DNA of 64,000 nucleotides from Vibrio sinensis (GTDB lineage: Bacteria; Pseudomonadota; Gammaproteobacteria; Enterobacterales; Vibrionaceae): positions 558,001-622,000 of the forward strand of contig NZ_QVMU01000001.1 in NCBI RefSeq assembly GCF_003605645.1, read 5' to 3'. Both the position numbers and the translations under genes were made by a program. This document shows positions 44,619-53,933 of the stretch, piece after piece; position 1 is the first letter of the stretch; each line of letters opens with the position of its first letter. The notes beneath the pieces are model-generated. The model made no database searches and had not been told where the DNA came from. It was given only the letters and a program-made list of their open reading frames with translations.

Positions 44619-45623
44619 TCAAACCAACGCAGATTTTAATCGCAGCCAAAGGCGACCATCAATGGCCAATAGCCCGAGTGCGATTAACCCCATTCCAATC
44701 AAATGTATCAACTGCAAAGATTCATTTAAAAACAGTAAGCCAAGCAAAACAGCTGAAACAGGAACTAAAAGAGTGACTAGCAATACGTTGGTTGCTCCTG
44801 CCCGCTCCAATATTTTGAAATAGAGTACATAAGCAACCGCCGTTGAAACGATTGCCAGTGCAGCAATCGCCGCCCAAGTGATCGAACTGATGCTACTCAC
44901 ATCGATCACGCCCTCTGCATAAAACGTAATCGGGATTAATATCACCGTAGATGCTGTCACTTGCCCTGCGGCAGTTATAACTGGATTAATACCAAGTGTT
45001 CTGAATCGACGTCCATAGACTCCAGCAAACGCGTAAGAAATGGTGGCCATAATAATTGCAAGTTGTGCCAGCAATTTGCTTTCTCCATCTAACGCCGGAA
45101 CGCCAATCATGACCACGACACCAATAAAGCCAAGAATAACGCCAAACAACTTTAATGGCGTTGGCCTTTCATCGGGAAGTAAAAGCCCAGCAACAACCAC
45201 GGCAAATATGGGTGTCGCCGCATTAAGAATGGAAGCCAGTCCTGAGGCAATCTGTGTTTGCCCCCAGACAATAAGAATGAAAGGGACGACATTATTTAAT
45301 AGCCCCATACCAAAAAATGCCCCCCACACATTGATACTTTGAGGCGGACGTAAACCTATCGCAAATGCAATCCCCCACAAAGTTAATGCCGCCAGAGCGA
45401 CTCTTAATGTCACTATGGTGAGTGGTGGCAACTCATTAACCGCAACACCAACGAAAAAGAAAGAACCACCCCAAAGCATCGAAAGCAAACCAAGCATTAC
45501 CCATATTTTCGAATCCATAGCGCCACTGATCTCTGTGGTTTCTGGTGTTGTTATTGGTTCTAGTGTTGCTCTTGGTATAGGCTTTGGCATAACAAAGTCA
45601 ATCCATATGATTAAGTGATGCAA
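44619..45623 (-). CDS. EamA/DMT family transporter
   Basis: A 334-residue protein with ten hydrophobic segments and two EamA repeats (LLSMLWGGSFFFVGVAV in the first, LAIIMATISYAFAGVYGR in the second). It probably exports a metabolite or amino acid. Possible starts are 45623, 45590 and 45515; the last (MDSKIWVMLGLLS) matches the usual family start, and no ribosome binding site decides between them. Confidence 0.87.
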   Translation of the reverse strand: MHHLIIWIDFVMPKPIPRATLEPITTPETTEISGAMDSKIWVMLGLLSMLWGGSFFFVGVAVNELPPLTIVTLRVALAALTLWGIAFAIGLRPPQSINVWGAFFGMGLLNNVVPFILIVWGQTQIASGLASILNAATPIFAVVVAGLLLPDERPTPLKLFGVILGFIGVVVMIGVPALDGESKLLAQLAIIMATISYAFAGVYGRRFRTLGINPVITAAGQVTASTVILIPITFYAEGVIDVSSISSITWAAIAALAIVSTAVAYVLYFKILERAGATNVLLVTLLVPVSAVLLGLLFLNESLQLIHLIGMGLIALGLLAIDGRLWLRLKSALV

Positions 45624-45796
45624 TTAGCTTAACGATCATTGGCGCTTTAAAACATCCGAATTTTGCGTCATATTCAAAATCATTATGACAGCCCTATAAT
45701 CAAGACGATTAAAAATTACCTAGCAAGAATCAGATATTATCGCCCGACCAAATGTGCTGAGATACTGCAATTACCTAATTGAAAGCGAGGGAATTC

Positions 45797-46867
45797 ATGT
45801 CAACTTTATCTAAACATGAAATGGTTAAAGCTGTTAAACACCGTGATGGGCACTATGACGGACGGTTCTATTATGGCGTCATTACAACGGGTGTGTTTTG
45901 CAATCCCTCTTGTTCAACTAAAGCGGCTAACCCAGAAAATCTGCGATTTTTCTCTAATGTTGAATCGGCAATGCAATTAGGATTTCGCCCCTGTAAACGT
46001 TGCTGCCCATTGGGCGATGATAAGCGGATTAGTCAGCTTATCGATGTCGCTCGCTATATTGTAAATAACGTGGAAGACAAAATAACACTAACTACGTTAG
46101 GGCACATTGCACAACTTTCCCCCTCTCGCTTACAGCGGATATTCAAAGATGTTTTTGGCATCTCTCCTAAGCACTATCAAGATGCGATACGAATGCAAAC
46201 TTTCAAGGATTCACTTAAAGAGGGAAACGCGGTAACGGATGCAATTTATTCATCGGGATTTGGCTCAATCAGCCGAGTATACGGAGAAGCTACGAGAAAT
46301 ATAGGCATGACGCCAAAAGCCTACCGAGACGGTGGTTATGGTGAGACTATCTATTATGCCTGCCGTGAGAGCGCGTTGGGCCACATAATCATGGCTGCGA
46401 CAAACAAAGGGGTTTGCTGCGTACAATTCGGAGAGGATCCTGACACTCTAGTTTCACTTTTATCCAATGAATTTCCCAATGCTAACCTGATGCGTTCTGC
46501 TGCTCAAGAAGCACCTGAATTGGATAACTGGATGATTGCTTTAGATAACCATATTAGCCAAGGCGCGCCTCGGCCCAATATTCCCCTAGATATCAGAGGA
46601 ACTGCATTTCAAATTAAAGTCTGGAACTTTTTGCTCAGTATCAAAGAGGGCGATGTCATGAGCTATGGTGAAATTGCTGCTTATATCGATAATCCAAAAG
46701 CGGTTCGAGCAGTCGGCACTGCGTGTGGCAAGAATCCAATTAGTGTACTGATCCCCTGTCATCGAGTGCTACGAAGTGATGGGAGTTTAGGTGGTTATCG
46801 TTGGGGGCTTGATCGTAAGCGAACCCTTCTTGCTAAGGAAAAAGTTCGCTTACGAAATAGTCGCTGA
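45797..46867 (+). CDS. ada: Ada: methylated-DNA regulator and O6-methylguanine-DNA methyltransferase
   Basis: A 356-residue protein. The N-terminal Ada zinc domain has C35, C39, C66 and C69 (TTGVFCNPSCS, RPCKRC). An AraC-type helix-turn-helix domain spans ~80-180 (ISPKHYQDAIRM). The C-terminal methyltransferase has the acceptor C321 in IPCHRVLRSDG. It removes methyl groups from DNA and, when methylated at C35, activates repair genes. The start at ATG 45797 has GCGAGGGA upstream; the TTG at 45779 is not needed. No alkB or other repair gene is adjacent. Confidence 0.94.
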   Translation: MSTLSKHEMVKAVKHRDGHYDGRFYYGVITTGVFCNPSCSTKAANPENLRFFSNVESAMQLGFRPCKRCCPLGDDKRISQLIDVARYIVNNVEDKITLTTLGHIAQLSPSRLQRIFKDVFGISPKHYQDAIRMQTFKDSLKEGNAVTDAIYSSGFGSISRVYGEATRNIGMTPKAYRDGGYGETIYYACRESALGHIIMAATNKGVCCVQFGEDPDTLVSLLSNEFPNANLMRSAAQEAPELDNWMIALDNHISQGAPRPNIPLDIRGTAFQIKVWNFLLSIKEGDVMSYGEIAAYIDNPKAVRAVGTACGKNPISVLIPCHRVLRSDGSLGGYRWGLDRKRTLLAKEKVRLRNSR

Positions 46868-46884
46868 TACCGCTCACCTCATCG

Positions 46885-46920
46885 GGTTATCTATCTTTAC
46901 TATGTGTAAAAAAGATAACC
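46885..46920. terminator. Hairpin between ada and the pilin gene
   Basis: GGTTATCT (46885-46892) pairs with AGATAACC (46913-46920) between convergent genes. Confidence 0.6.
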
Positions 46921-46934
46921 GTTATGACGATTGA

Positions 46935-47456
46935 TTAACTATTCGGATCGCTGTCTACGGTAACATCACCATTGACTGAATTGTAGTAAATAGATAGCTC
47001 AGGCAATGCGTTGTAATAGAAGCGACATTGATCATCATAAATGTACTCAACACGATAGTCAGATTCGTTAACATCACTCGATTCTGAAACAGTGGGTGGT
47101 TCAACAAGCATTGCATTCCATAACGACATACAATCTTCTTTATTGTCTAGCTTTGGTGAATCTTCTTCTAAATGCCACTGCTGCGCCGGATAGCCCCACT
47201 GATTGAAATCCAGTTGGTGTTCTAAGCCGTCACCATATACAGGGACATTTGTTGCTGGCCCACCACCATGTGCAGCGATAACTTTCGAGTGAGCAAGATC
47301 TACCCCCGCTTTAAACGAAGCACCCGTATTTTTGACGACAGCAATATGTGAGTCGGTTGTTAAATTAAGAAATTTAGGTACAGCGATAACTGCCAAAATT
47401 CCGATAATAACGATGACAACAACGAGCTCAATGAGTGTAAAACCGCGATTTTTCAT
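46935..47456 (-). CDS. Orphan type IV pilin-like protein (MSHA/T2S pseudopilin type)
   Basis: A 173-residue prepilin. Residues MKNRG-FTLIELVVVIVIIG form the class III signal, with Phe+1 and Glu+5, cleaved and methylated by PilD-type peptidase. A globular domain with two cysteines (KEDCMSLW, DDQCRFYYN) follows. No assembly ATPase, platform or other pilin gene is nearby, so it must use machinery encoded elsewhere, for example MSHA or type II secretion. Confidence 0.9.
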   Translation of the reverse strand: MKNRGFTLIELVVVIVIIGILAVIAVPKFLNLTTDSHIAVVKNTGASFKAGVDLAHSKVIAAHGGGPATNVPVYGDGLEHQLDFNQWGYPAQQWHLEEDSPKLDNKEDCMSLWNAMLVEPPTVSESSDVNESDYRVEYIYDDQCRFYYNALPELSIYYNSVNGDVTVDSDPNS

Positions 47457-47674
47457 TATTTTTCCTCTTAACGTCGATATTATGCATCAAGTTCACAGTT
47501 TTACTAATGACAAAATTAGTTTTAACGATTGCTAATTCGCCACACAACTCATAACATCCAACTATTTTGTGATGACAGCGAGATTGATAGCAATATAACC
47601 TGCTGTTTAAAATCAGTTTATCTATAATCTCGCCAAATTAACTCCCCACCTCAGATTCAATTTAGAAGGCCACA

Positions 47675-48328
47675 ATGCCAGTAGGACAAGTAAAATCTTT
47701 TAGCGCACAAAAAGGTTACGGCTTCATAACGGACGATAATGACTCCTATTTTTTTCACGTTTCCGATCTGCCGAAGAATATGTCAGCCAATCAGGTCAAG
47801 CGCGGTATGACGTTTAATTTTGACGATGTTCCAAGTCCAAAGGGAATGCAGGCTAAAAAGTTGGTAAAGGTCGAGCAGATCACCGCACTTCATCCTTGTA
47901 GCGGTCACATCGTTAGACGTGAAAGAACACCACGATATGGCGATGTACATTTTAGAGTTCCGGTTGATAGCCCTTTTTATCGCGATCCTCAACAATGTCG
48001 TGATGCCCTGATTGATGGTGCGAAGCGCATTGGCTGTAATGCGGTATTAGGACTTAAGGTAGATCGAAATACGTGGTCACGCGGTAACTATAAATACACG
48101 ATGCACTCGGCAAGTGCCGACCTATGTCTTGTTGTCGAGTCGCAGCCATGCGATAAACACGAACAGCAAGCTTTGACAATGCAACTCGAAAATCAAGCAA
48201 CGCAATTGAAATCTGCTGCAGAACAATTAGCAAAGGAATACCAATCCAAACGTTTTTGGCAGAAGTTTCCTTGGGGGTTGGTTGTTTTTGCTGCAGTCGC
48301 TGCCCTATTCTTTGCCATATATCTATAA
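47675..48328 (+). CDS. Cold-shock-domain membrane protein with YbjQ-like middle
   Basis: A 217-residue protein in three parts. An N-terminal cold-shock domain (residues 1-68) has the RNA-binding motifs KGYGFI and YFFHVSDL. A middle domain (~80-155) has DALIDGAKRIGCNAVLGLKVD and SASADLCLV, resembling YbjQ-type folds. A coiled-coil stretch (~165-190) leads to a C-terminal membrane helix (WGLVVFAAVAALFFAIYL). This predicts a tail-anchored RNA-binding protein. It is 38 bases upstream of a GNAT gene. Confidence 0.82.
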   Translation: MPVGQVKSFSAQKGYGFITDDNDSYFFHVSDLPKNMSANQVKRGMTFNFDDVPSPKGMQAKKLVKVEQITALHPCSGHIVRRERTPRYGDVHFRVPVDSPFYRDPQQCRDALIDGAKRIGCNAVLGLKVDRNTWSRGNYKYTMHSASADLCLVVESQPCDKHEQQALTMQLENQATQLKSAAEQLAKEYQSKRFWQKFPWGLVVFAAVAALFFAIYL

Positions 48329-48366
48329 CGATTTGAACATAGAAACTTAAGAATTAAGGACTGAAG

Positions 48367-48810
48367 ATGCTAACCATTAATTTTGCTCACGGCGCCCTTG
48401 ATACCCAAAAACAGCAAGAGTTATCTGAGGGATTTGAATCTCATAGCGAGACCCAATCAGCACCGCCTTATCACAAAGAAAAAATGAATTGGACAGTTCA
48501 AGATGAAAACGGAAAACTCATCGCCGCATTAACTGCCGATTTATTGTGGGAATGGATATACATCGACGAACTTTGGGTCGATGACCGTTGCCGAGGAAGC
48601 GGTATGGGCCGAAAATTGATTGCCAAAGTCGAACAATATGCCCGCGATAACCATCTTTCTGGTTTATGGTTATGGACACAAAGTTGGCAAGCAGAAGGGT
48701 TTTACAAACAGATGGGATTTGAGGAATTTACTCGCTTCGATAATTTCCCGACCGGACACAGTCGAATAGGCTTAAGAAAGACTTTAGTACCGCCCCATTT
48801 TGAAGTGTAG
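48367..48810 (+). CDS. GNAT family N-acetyltransferase
   Basis: A 147-residue acetyltransferase with the acetyl-CoA motif ELWVDDRCRGSGMGRKLIAKVEQYA (R/Q-x-x-G-x-G/A) and the late YKQMGFEE strand. The substrate is unknown. It lies 38 bases after the cold-shock-domain gene, probably in the same transcript, and ends at a strong terminator. Confidence 0.88.
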   Translation: MLTINFAHGALDTQKQQELSEGFESHSETQSAPPYHKEKMNWTVQDENGKLIAALTADLLWEWIYIDELWVDDRCRGSGMGRKLIAKVEQYARDNHLSGLWLWTQSWQAEGFYKQMGFEEFTRFDNFPTGHSRIGLRKTLVPPHFEV

Positions 48811-48822
48811 AAAACGACACAA

Positions 48823-48850
48823 AAAAGGATTGGCCAATGCCAATCCTTTT
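48823..48850. terminator. Bidirectional terminator, GNAT and VOC genes
   Basis: A perfect 12-bp stem AAAAGGATTGGC/GCCAATCCTTTT with loop CAAT and A/T runs on both sides. Confidence 0.9.
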
Positions 48851-48862
48851 TATGTGAGATGA

Positions 48863-49348
48863 TTACTCGTAATCTGACGCGTAAGTTTCTTCATAAGTAT
48901 GTGAATACAGTTCAAATAGGTTACCAAACGGGTCTTCTAGGTAAACCATTTGAGCTGGCTTGCTATCATCTTCTGGGTGGTAACGCATAATATCCATACG
49001 GACTTTACCACCATATTGTTCTGTGCGCGCAATTGCACCTTCAAAGTCATCCGTTTGCAGACAGAAATGGAAAATACCTAAGCGTGAAAAGTCCACTTCA
49101 TGACGTTCTTGACGTTCTTTCATTTCAAACATCTCAATACCAATACCGTCAGAAGTCACTAGGTGTGCGATGTTAAAGCCTTTGAAGCCTTCACCAAAAA
49201 CAGCGATACACATACGGCCAATAGCGGTTTCGCGCTCTTCAATAACTTTCGTGTTATTCATTACAATTTTAAGACCCAACGCTTTAGTATAAAACTCAAC
49301 CGCTTTGTCCATATCGCCAACCATGATGCCTACGTGATTCATTTTCAT
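48863..49348 (-). CDS. VOC family (glyoxalase-like) protein
   Basis: A 161-residue vicinal-oxygen-chelate protein with MNHVGIMVGDMDKAVEFYTKA and the second repeat around FHFCLQTDDFEGAI and YLEDPFGNLFELYS. Metal-binding His/Glu positions are present. The enzyme could be an isomerase, lyase or dioxygenase; the sequence does not tell. The start at ATG 49348 has GGAG six bases upstream, better than the in-frame TTG at 49360. Confidence 0.88.
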   Translation of the reverse strand: MKMNHVGIMVGDMDKAVEFYTKALGLKIVMNNTKVIEERETAIGRMCIAVFGEGFKGFNIAHLVTSDGIGIEMFEMKERQERHEVDFSRLGIFHFCLQTDDFEGAIARTEQYGGKVRMDIMRYHPEDDSKPAQMVYLEDPFGNLFELYSHTYEETYASDYE

Positions 49349-49669
49349 AACTTGCTCCAATCTCTAATAAACTGTTTTGTCGTTCTTTCATTCAATGCGC
49401 ATTTTCTTAGCTAATTTATGCTTCATTAAATGCGTTTTGTGAGGGTGGTTCGTTTCGATGAGGAGAGTATATGGAATCATGAACATCAATAAAAATTATC
49501 GTATTTTATTTAAATAATAATTTTCCGTTATCATCATTATATTATTATCAATATCGCCATGGCTAACAAAATCGTATGATGATAACCGTCATGCAATGGT
49601 TGGGTTAAAACCAAATCACTTTGCAAAAATAGCGGTTTATCAAAATAGTGGCTAAGGATGCCTGAACCT
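49349..49669. other. Divergent promoter region, VOC and DUF3047 genes
   Basis: 321 AT-rich bases. No specific motif or additional gene could be supported. Confidence 0.5.
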
Positions 49670-50353
49670 ATGAATAGAGCTTTCACTATACTCGCGATAA
49701 CACTGAGCTTTAGTGGCTATGCCGCTACTAACAACTCCAATGATCTCAATAATCTCACCGACCTTAATAACGATGGAATTAAAAGATGGCAGCAGCATGA
49801 GTTCTCCGGTCAAACCACTTACAAAGTCATCTCCATTGATGGCCAAAATGTCATTCAGGCCACCAGCGAAGCTTCTGCTTCAGGTTTGATGCTAGAACAA
49901 CAGATCGATTTGCTGCGCACTCCTTTTCTAAATTGGCGCTGGAAAGTCACTAACGCGCTACCACCTTTAAAAGAACAAACCAAAAATGGCGATGATTATG
50001 TGGCACGCATTTATCTGTTACGCAAATCTGGCTTTATGGGGCTCAATACCAAAGCGCTTAATTACGTATGGTCTAGCTCGCAAACCGAGGGTACGGTATG
50101 GAATAATGCCTACGCTGGGTCAAGTGTCAAAATGGTCGCTGTTCAAGGTAAAACGGCAAAAACCAATCTATGGATGGAAGAGAAACGTAATGTCTACCAA
50201 GATATGATTCACTACTTTGGTGATAAAGGCAGTGACAAAGCGAACCAAGAAGCCTACCGATACATAGACATTGTTGCCATCATGACAGACACCGACAACA
50301 GTGGTCTAACTTCCCAATCTTATTACGGTGATATTGTGGTTACAGCGGAATAG
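49670..50353 (+). CDS. DUF3047 family secreted protein
   Basis: A protein of about 227 residues. It has a signal peptide (MNRAFTILAITLSFSGYA) followed by a beta-rich domain with NWRWKV, DDYVARIYLL and RYIDIVAIMTDTDN, matching the DUF3047 family. The function is unknown. The ATG at 49670 puts the signal peptide at the N terminus; an in-frame ATG at 49658 adds four residues. A low-complexity stretch follows the signal (NNSNDLNNLTDLNND). Confidence 0.8.
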   Translation: MNRAFTILAITLSFSGYAATNNSNDLNNLTDLNNDGIKRWQQHEFSGQTTYKVISIDGQNVIQATSEASASGLMLEQQIDLLRTPFLNWRWKVTNALPPLKEQTKNGDDYVARIYLLRKSGFMGLNTKALNYVWSSSQTEGTVWNNAYAGSSVKMVAVQGKTAKTNLWMEEKRNVYQDMIHYFGDKGSDKANQEAYRYIDIVAIMTDTDNSGLTSQSYYGDIVVTAE

Positions 50354-50602
50354 TACTACCTCGGAAACTTAATACGAATATAGGTATAAAAATACAAATA
50401 CTTATACCATCTCTTGTAATCACCGTATTTAAATGTAAGGAAAAATTAATGCAAGAGGCCTTGTTTGACCTCGTGCATTTTCAATCTTAATAGAACAAGC
50501 GTTAAATTATCTGTAACAACAAACGTAACCATCACAACTATTAAAATTGCATACAATTAAAACCTAAACTTAGAAAACTCTTTATATATGCATTATTTAC
50601 AA

Positions 50603-51937
50603 CTAATCTTTGTAATTATCAAAACCATACTTAATTATCGTCTTTCTGTTTCTCCCGGAGTTTTTTGAATCGTATAATGCTTTATCAGCATGTATGAACG
50701 CCTCGGTAAATGCCAACTTTTCTTTTGAGAACACACCACCTATAGATACTGTTACCGGCAATTCTACAATATACTCTCTGTTGACAGAAAATAGTAATTC
50801 TTCAAGATTACTAGTGAATTCAATTACATCTAACACATTATTATAAATAATAACGAATTCCTCACCTCCCCAACGGATTGCAACATCTGATGGGCCAATT
50901 ACTTTGGTAATTCTGGCACAAACCTCAGTAATAACATCATCTCCTTTAGCATGACCAAAAGAGTCATTGATCTTTTTAAAAAAATCTATATCTACAATTG
51001 CCATACAATTTACACGACGACTATTTTCCGATAACTTGTATTTGTCCCGTTTATACATTCCTGTAAGCTGATCAATTGAGTTATTTCTTACGTAACTATT
51101 TACATTGCTTATTATATAGCTAACACATAAAAACAATATAAAGAAAAATGTAAACACTAGAATAATATATAAACTTGAAATATCGATAATCGATTTGTAA
51201 CCAGAGTTTATATTCTGCATAGCTAATGTATTAAAAACAAATCTACCAATTTCACTTTTATTTTCACTCAATTTGAAGAAGCTAAAATTCTTAAAATTGT
51301 ATCTATCCAAAAATACACTTATAAAATCAGATTTAACATCAATAATAATTATAGACTTTACCTGCCTATCAATGTAAAGAGGAAACGTAATTGTAAATAT
51401 GTTTTCCTTTGTTATTTCTTGATATGGCCCAAATACTGATATTGTTTCATATATAGTTGTATCAAAATTCAGTTCACTTTCAACACCATCAGAATTCAAA
51501 AGATAATTAAAGTAACCTAACCCGTCATTATTTATATTGTCATTCACATGCTCTACATACTCCGCCCTAAATGGTGTTACGAACATATATTTAGGGAAGA
51601 CATTTGCTACAGTCCACAAGCTATCACTCACAACTAGATTGTTTTCTAAGGTAGACTTTAAATAATGGAGCTCTTTCTCAACATCTTTAACTTCTTTTAC
51701 ACCGCCAGGTTCACCTGGAGTGTTTAGAACTATCATATCGTGATATTTATCTGATTCTATTGATATAGAGTTCATAGTATTTATTTGATATCTATAAATA
51801 GAATCAGATAAATATCTAAAATTTTGTATTAGTTCATTATTTACATCTTCATATTTTGACCTAATAATCACTAATGTTAATAACAACGCGAACATTGTTA
51901 TTATTAATAAATCAAGCTTCTTTGAGTTATTAATCAC
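50603..51937 (-). CDS. Membrane-bound diguanylate cyclase (GGDEF)
   Basis: A 444-residue protein. Membrane segment 1 is at residues ~8-26, a periplasmic sensor of ~215 residues follows, then segment 2 at ~255-280. The C-terminal GGDEF domain carries FFKKINDSFGHAKGDDVI and the active site RWGGEEFVII. It would make c-di-GMP from GTP in response to a periplasmic cue. Base composition is much more AT-rich than neighbouring core genes, suggesting acquisition. It is the last of three minus-strand genes. Confidence 0.9.
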   Translation of the reverse strand: MINNSKKLDLLIITMFALLLTLVIIRSKYEDVNNELIQNFRYLSDSIYRYQINTMNSISIESDKYHDMIVLNTPGEPGGVKEVKDVEKELHYLKSTLENNLVVSDSLWTVANVFPKYMFVTPFRAEYVEHVNDNINNDGLGYFNYLLNSDGVESELNFDTTIYETISVFGPYQEITKENIFTITFPLYIDRQVKSIIIIDVKSDFISVFLDRYNFKNFSFFKLSENKSEIGRFVFNTLAMQNINSGYKSIIDISSLYIILVFTFFFILFLCVSYIISNVNSYVRNNSIDQLTGMYKRDKYKLSENSRRVNCMAIVDIDFFKKINDSFGHAKGDDVITEVCARITKVIGPSDVAIRWGGEEFVIIYNNVLDVIEFTSNLEELLFSVNREYIVELPVTVSIGGVFSKEKLAFTEAFIHADKALYDSKNSGRNRKTIIKYGFDNYKD

Positions 51938-52020
51938 ATCTTAACCTTAACTTCATTCTAAAATTGATTAACAGCAGGACAAAAGCGATATATAAATATC
52001 GCTTAATACTAAAAACCACA

Positions 52021-53754
52021 CTAAATAAAATCAATTAAATTAGAGTTTCTTTTTCGTTTTTGAATGTACATCTCTTCGTCTGCCCTCTCTATCGCAGATT
52101 CTATATTATGTTCCACTACTGTCGATAGACCATAAGAAAAAGACAACAAACAGTTTTTCTCTAAAAAATAACGTTTAGTCAATGCATTAATAGAGTTAAG
52201 CCGGTTGTTTACATCAATAACGCTTGTACTATCAAAAATTATTACAAATTCATCCCCACCATACCTAATCACTACATCACTTGATCTTAAAGATGAATTT
52301 AGTAAATTAATAAAATCGACTAAACAATTATCACCAAATTTGTGTCCATATTGATCATTAATAGCTTTAAACCCATTCATATCCAAAAACGCGATAACTT
52401 TGTTTTCACAACAACCAAACTTTGTATTCAAATAAGAACGGTTATAACATTTAGTTAATTCATCCCTACTTACATCAAGTGAAGATGCATTCACTTCACT
52501 AATTGTGGTCATTACAAATGGATTTCCATTATAAATAATTTTCTCACGAATAGTTGTGAATTCAACATCGTCAAATATTTCTTTGCTTTTATGGAACAAT
52601 CGTTGATCATCTTGTAAAAGATACTGATCCTGTTTTATGCAATTAAAATACGTATCATTAATTTCGATTAATTCTTTTGGATCAATACCTACTAAAGTCC
52701 GTCCTACGACTTTTTGATGTGCCGTATTATCATAAACTACAACACCATATTCATTTCTCAAAACAACCAATTTTTCCGTAGAATTGAATAATGACATTAC
52801 GCCATTTCCAACAACCGATGAATCATCGAAATATATTTTTCGCAAATTGCATAACGTAATATTAACATCATTATTATAGACCAAACCTAACTTATCGGCT
52901 CCCCTAATGAAGTTATTCACACTTGAATCATTAATAGTGCTTATATCATTACCAACAAGGAACTTATATAACTGATAATCTAAATCTAAGCCTAATGGTA
53001 GTGAATCATCTACTTCATCACTATCACTCTCAATTGAATATTGATCAAGCTTGGTAACATCGGCCAATTTCATTGGATGAAAAAAATAAAACCCTTGTAA
53101 GATGGGGTCTTTTACCATAAGTTCAATCAATTCTTTTTGGCGCTTATTTTCTACGCCTTCAAACACAATGTTATTTGTACATAATGATTTAATTTTTGAA
53201 CACAAGAAAGATAAATGTTTAAATTTAATATAATTATTCTCTATATCCTTAACTAAAGAACGATCAAATTTCACTTCATTGGCGCCAATACTCAATGCCA
53301 AATCAGCTCTCGCAAAATCTTTTCCAAAATCATCTACCGATATTTTCAAACCATGTTGTTTTAATCTATTTACATTCGATAAAAATGTATCATCAATATC
53401 AACATGTTGATATTCAACCAATTCGAGGACAATTTTCTTACCTTGGCACTTTTTAATTGTGTTTGATATGAATTCATTATCAAACATGCTACTTGGATGT
53501 ATGTTTATCGATACAGGAATGTTCAAACCAACCAAGTCAATATCTTTAATACACTCATTTATGACCAGTGAATCTAAACATGTTACATTTTCAACCTGTG
53601 AGAGATATTCACTAATTGGAACAGTCACTGTTTGAGGTCTCAGTAATGCTTCAAGAGAAACTATGATATCGTTTTTTATTTTTGGTTGATAAAGCATATA
53701 AAAATCAGACAAAGAAAACCTATTTTTAACTTTAGAATCTAATATATAATCCAC
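52021..53754 (-). CDS. EAL-GGDEF dual-domain c-di-GMP protein, reversed domain order
   Basis: A 577-residue protein with the EAL domain first (residues ~10-245) and GGDEF last (~410-575), the reverse of the common order. EAL landmarks are LEALLRPQ, INIHPSSM, LELVEYQ, VDDFGKDFARAD, VKFDRSL and FEGVEN. GGDEF shows RYGGDEFVIIF. The middle ~160 residues resemble a PAS-like sensor. There is no membrane segment. Both active sites look largely intact, so activity could go either way. AT-rich like its neighbours. Confidence 0.88.
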   Translation of the reverse strand: MDYILDSKVKNRFSLSDFYMLYQPKIKNDIIVSLEALLRPQTVTVPISEYLSQVENVTCLDSLVINECIKDIDLVGLNIPVSINIHPSSMFDNEFISNTIKKCQGKKIVLELVEYQHVDIDDTFLSNVNRLKQHGLKISVDDFGKDFARADLALSIGANEVKFDRSLVKDIENNYIKFKHLSFLCSKIKSLCTNNIVFEGVENKRQKELIELMVKDPILQGFYFFHPMKLADVTKLDQYSIESDSDEVDDSLPLGLDLDYQLYKFLVGNDISTINDSSVNNFIRGADKLGLVYNNDVNITLCNLRKIYFDDSSVVGNGVMSLFNSTEKLVVLRNEYGVVVYDNTAHQKVVGRTLVGIDPKELIEINDTYFNCIKQDQYLLQDDQRLFHKSKEIFDDVEFTTIREKIIYNGNPFVMTTISEVNASSLDVSRDELTKCYNRSYLNTKFGCCENKVIAFLDMNGFKAINDQYGHKFGDNCLVDFINLLNSSLRSSDVVIRYGGDEFVIIFDSTSVIDVNNRLNSINALTKRYFLEKNCLLSFSYGLSTVVEHNIESAIERADEEMYIQKRKRNSNLIDFI

Positions 53755-53933
53755 ATATATTGTTCAACGAGAAGAAATACATGACATCCCATCACACATT
53801 TGCGCTTAATTACTTACCATTAGATATGACACACATCATTTAAATAGTGAGCGGCAAAAAAAACCAATATAGTAGGTGGTTTTTCATGAGTCACTCAAAC
53901 AGTATAACCAATGATAACTGTCAATTTAAACAA

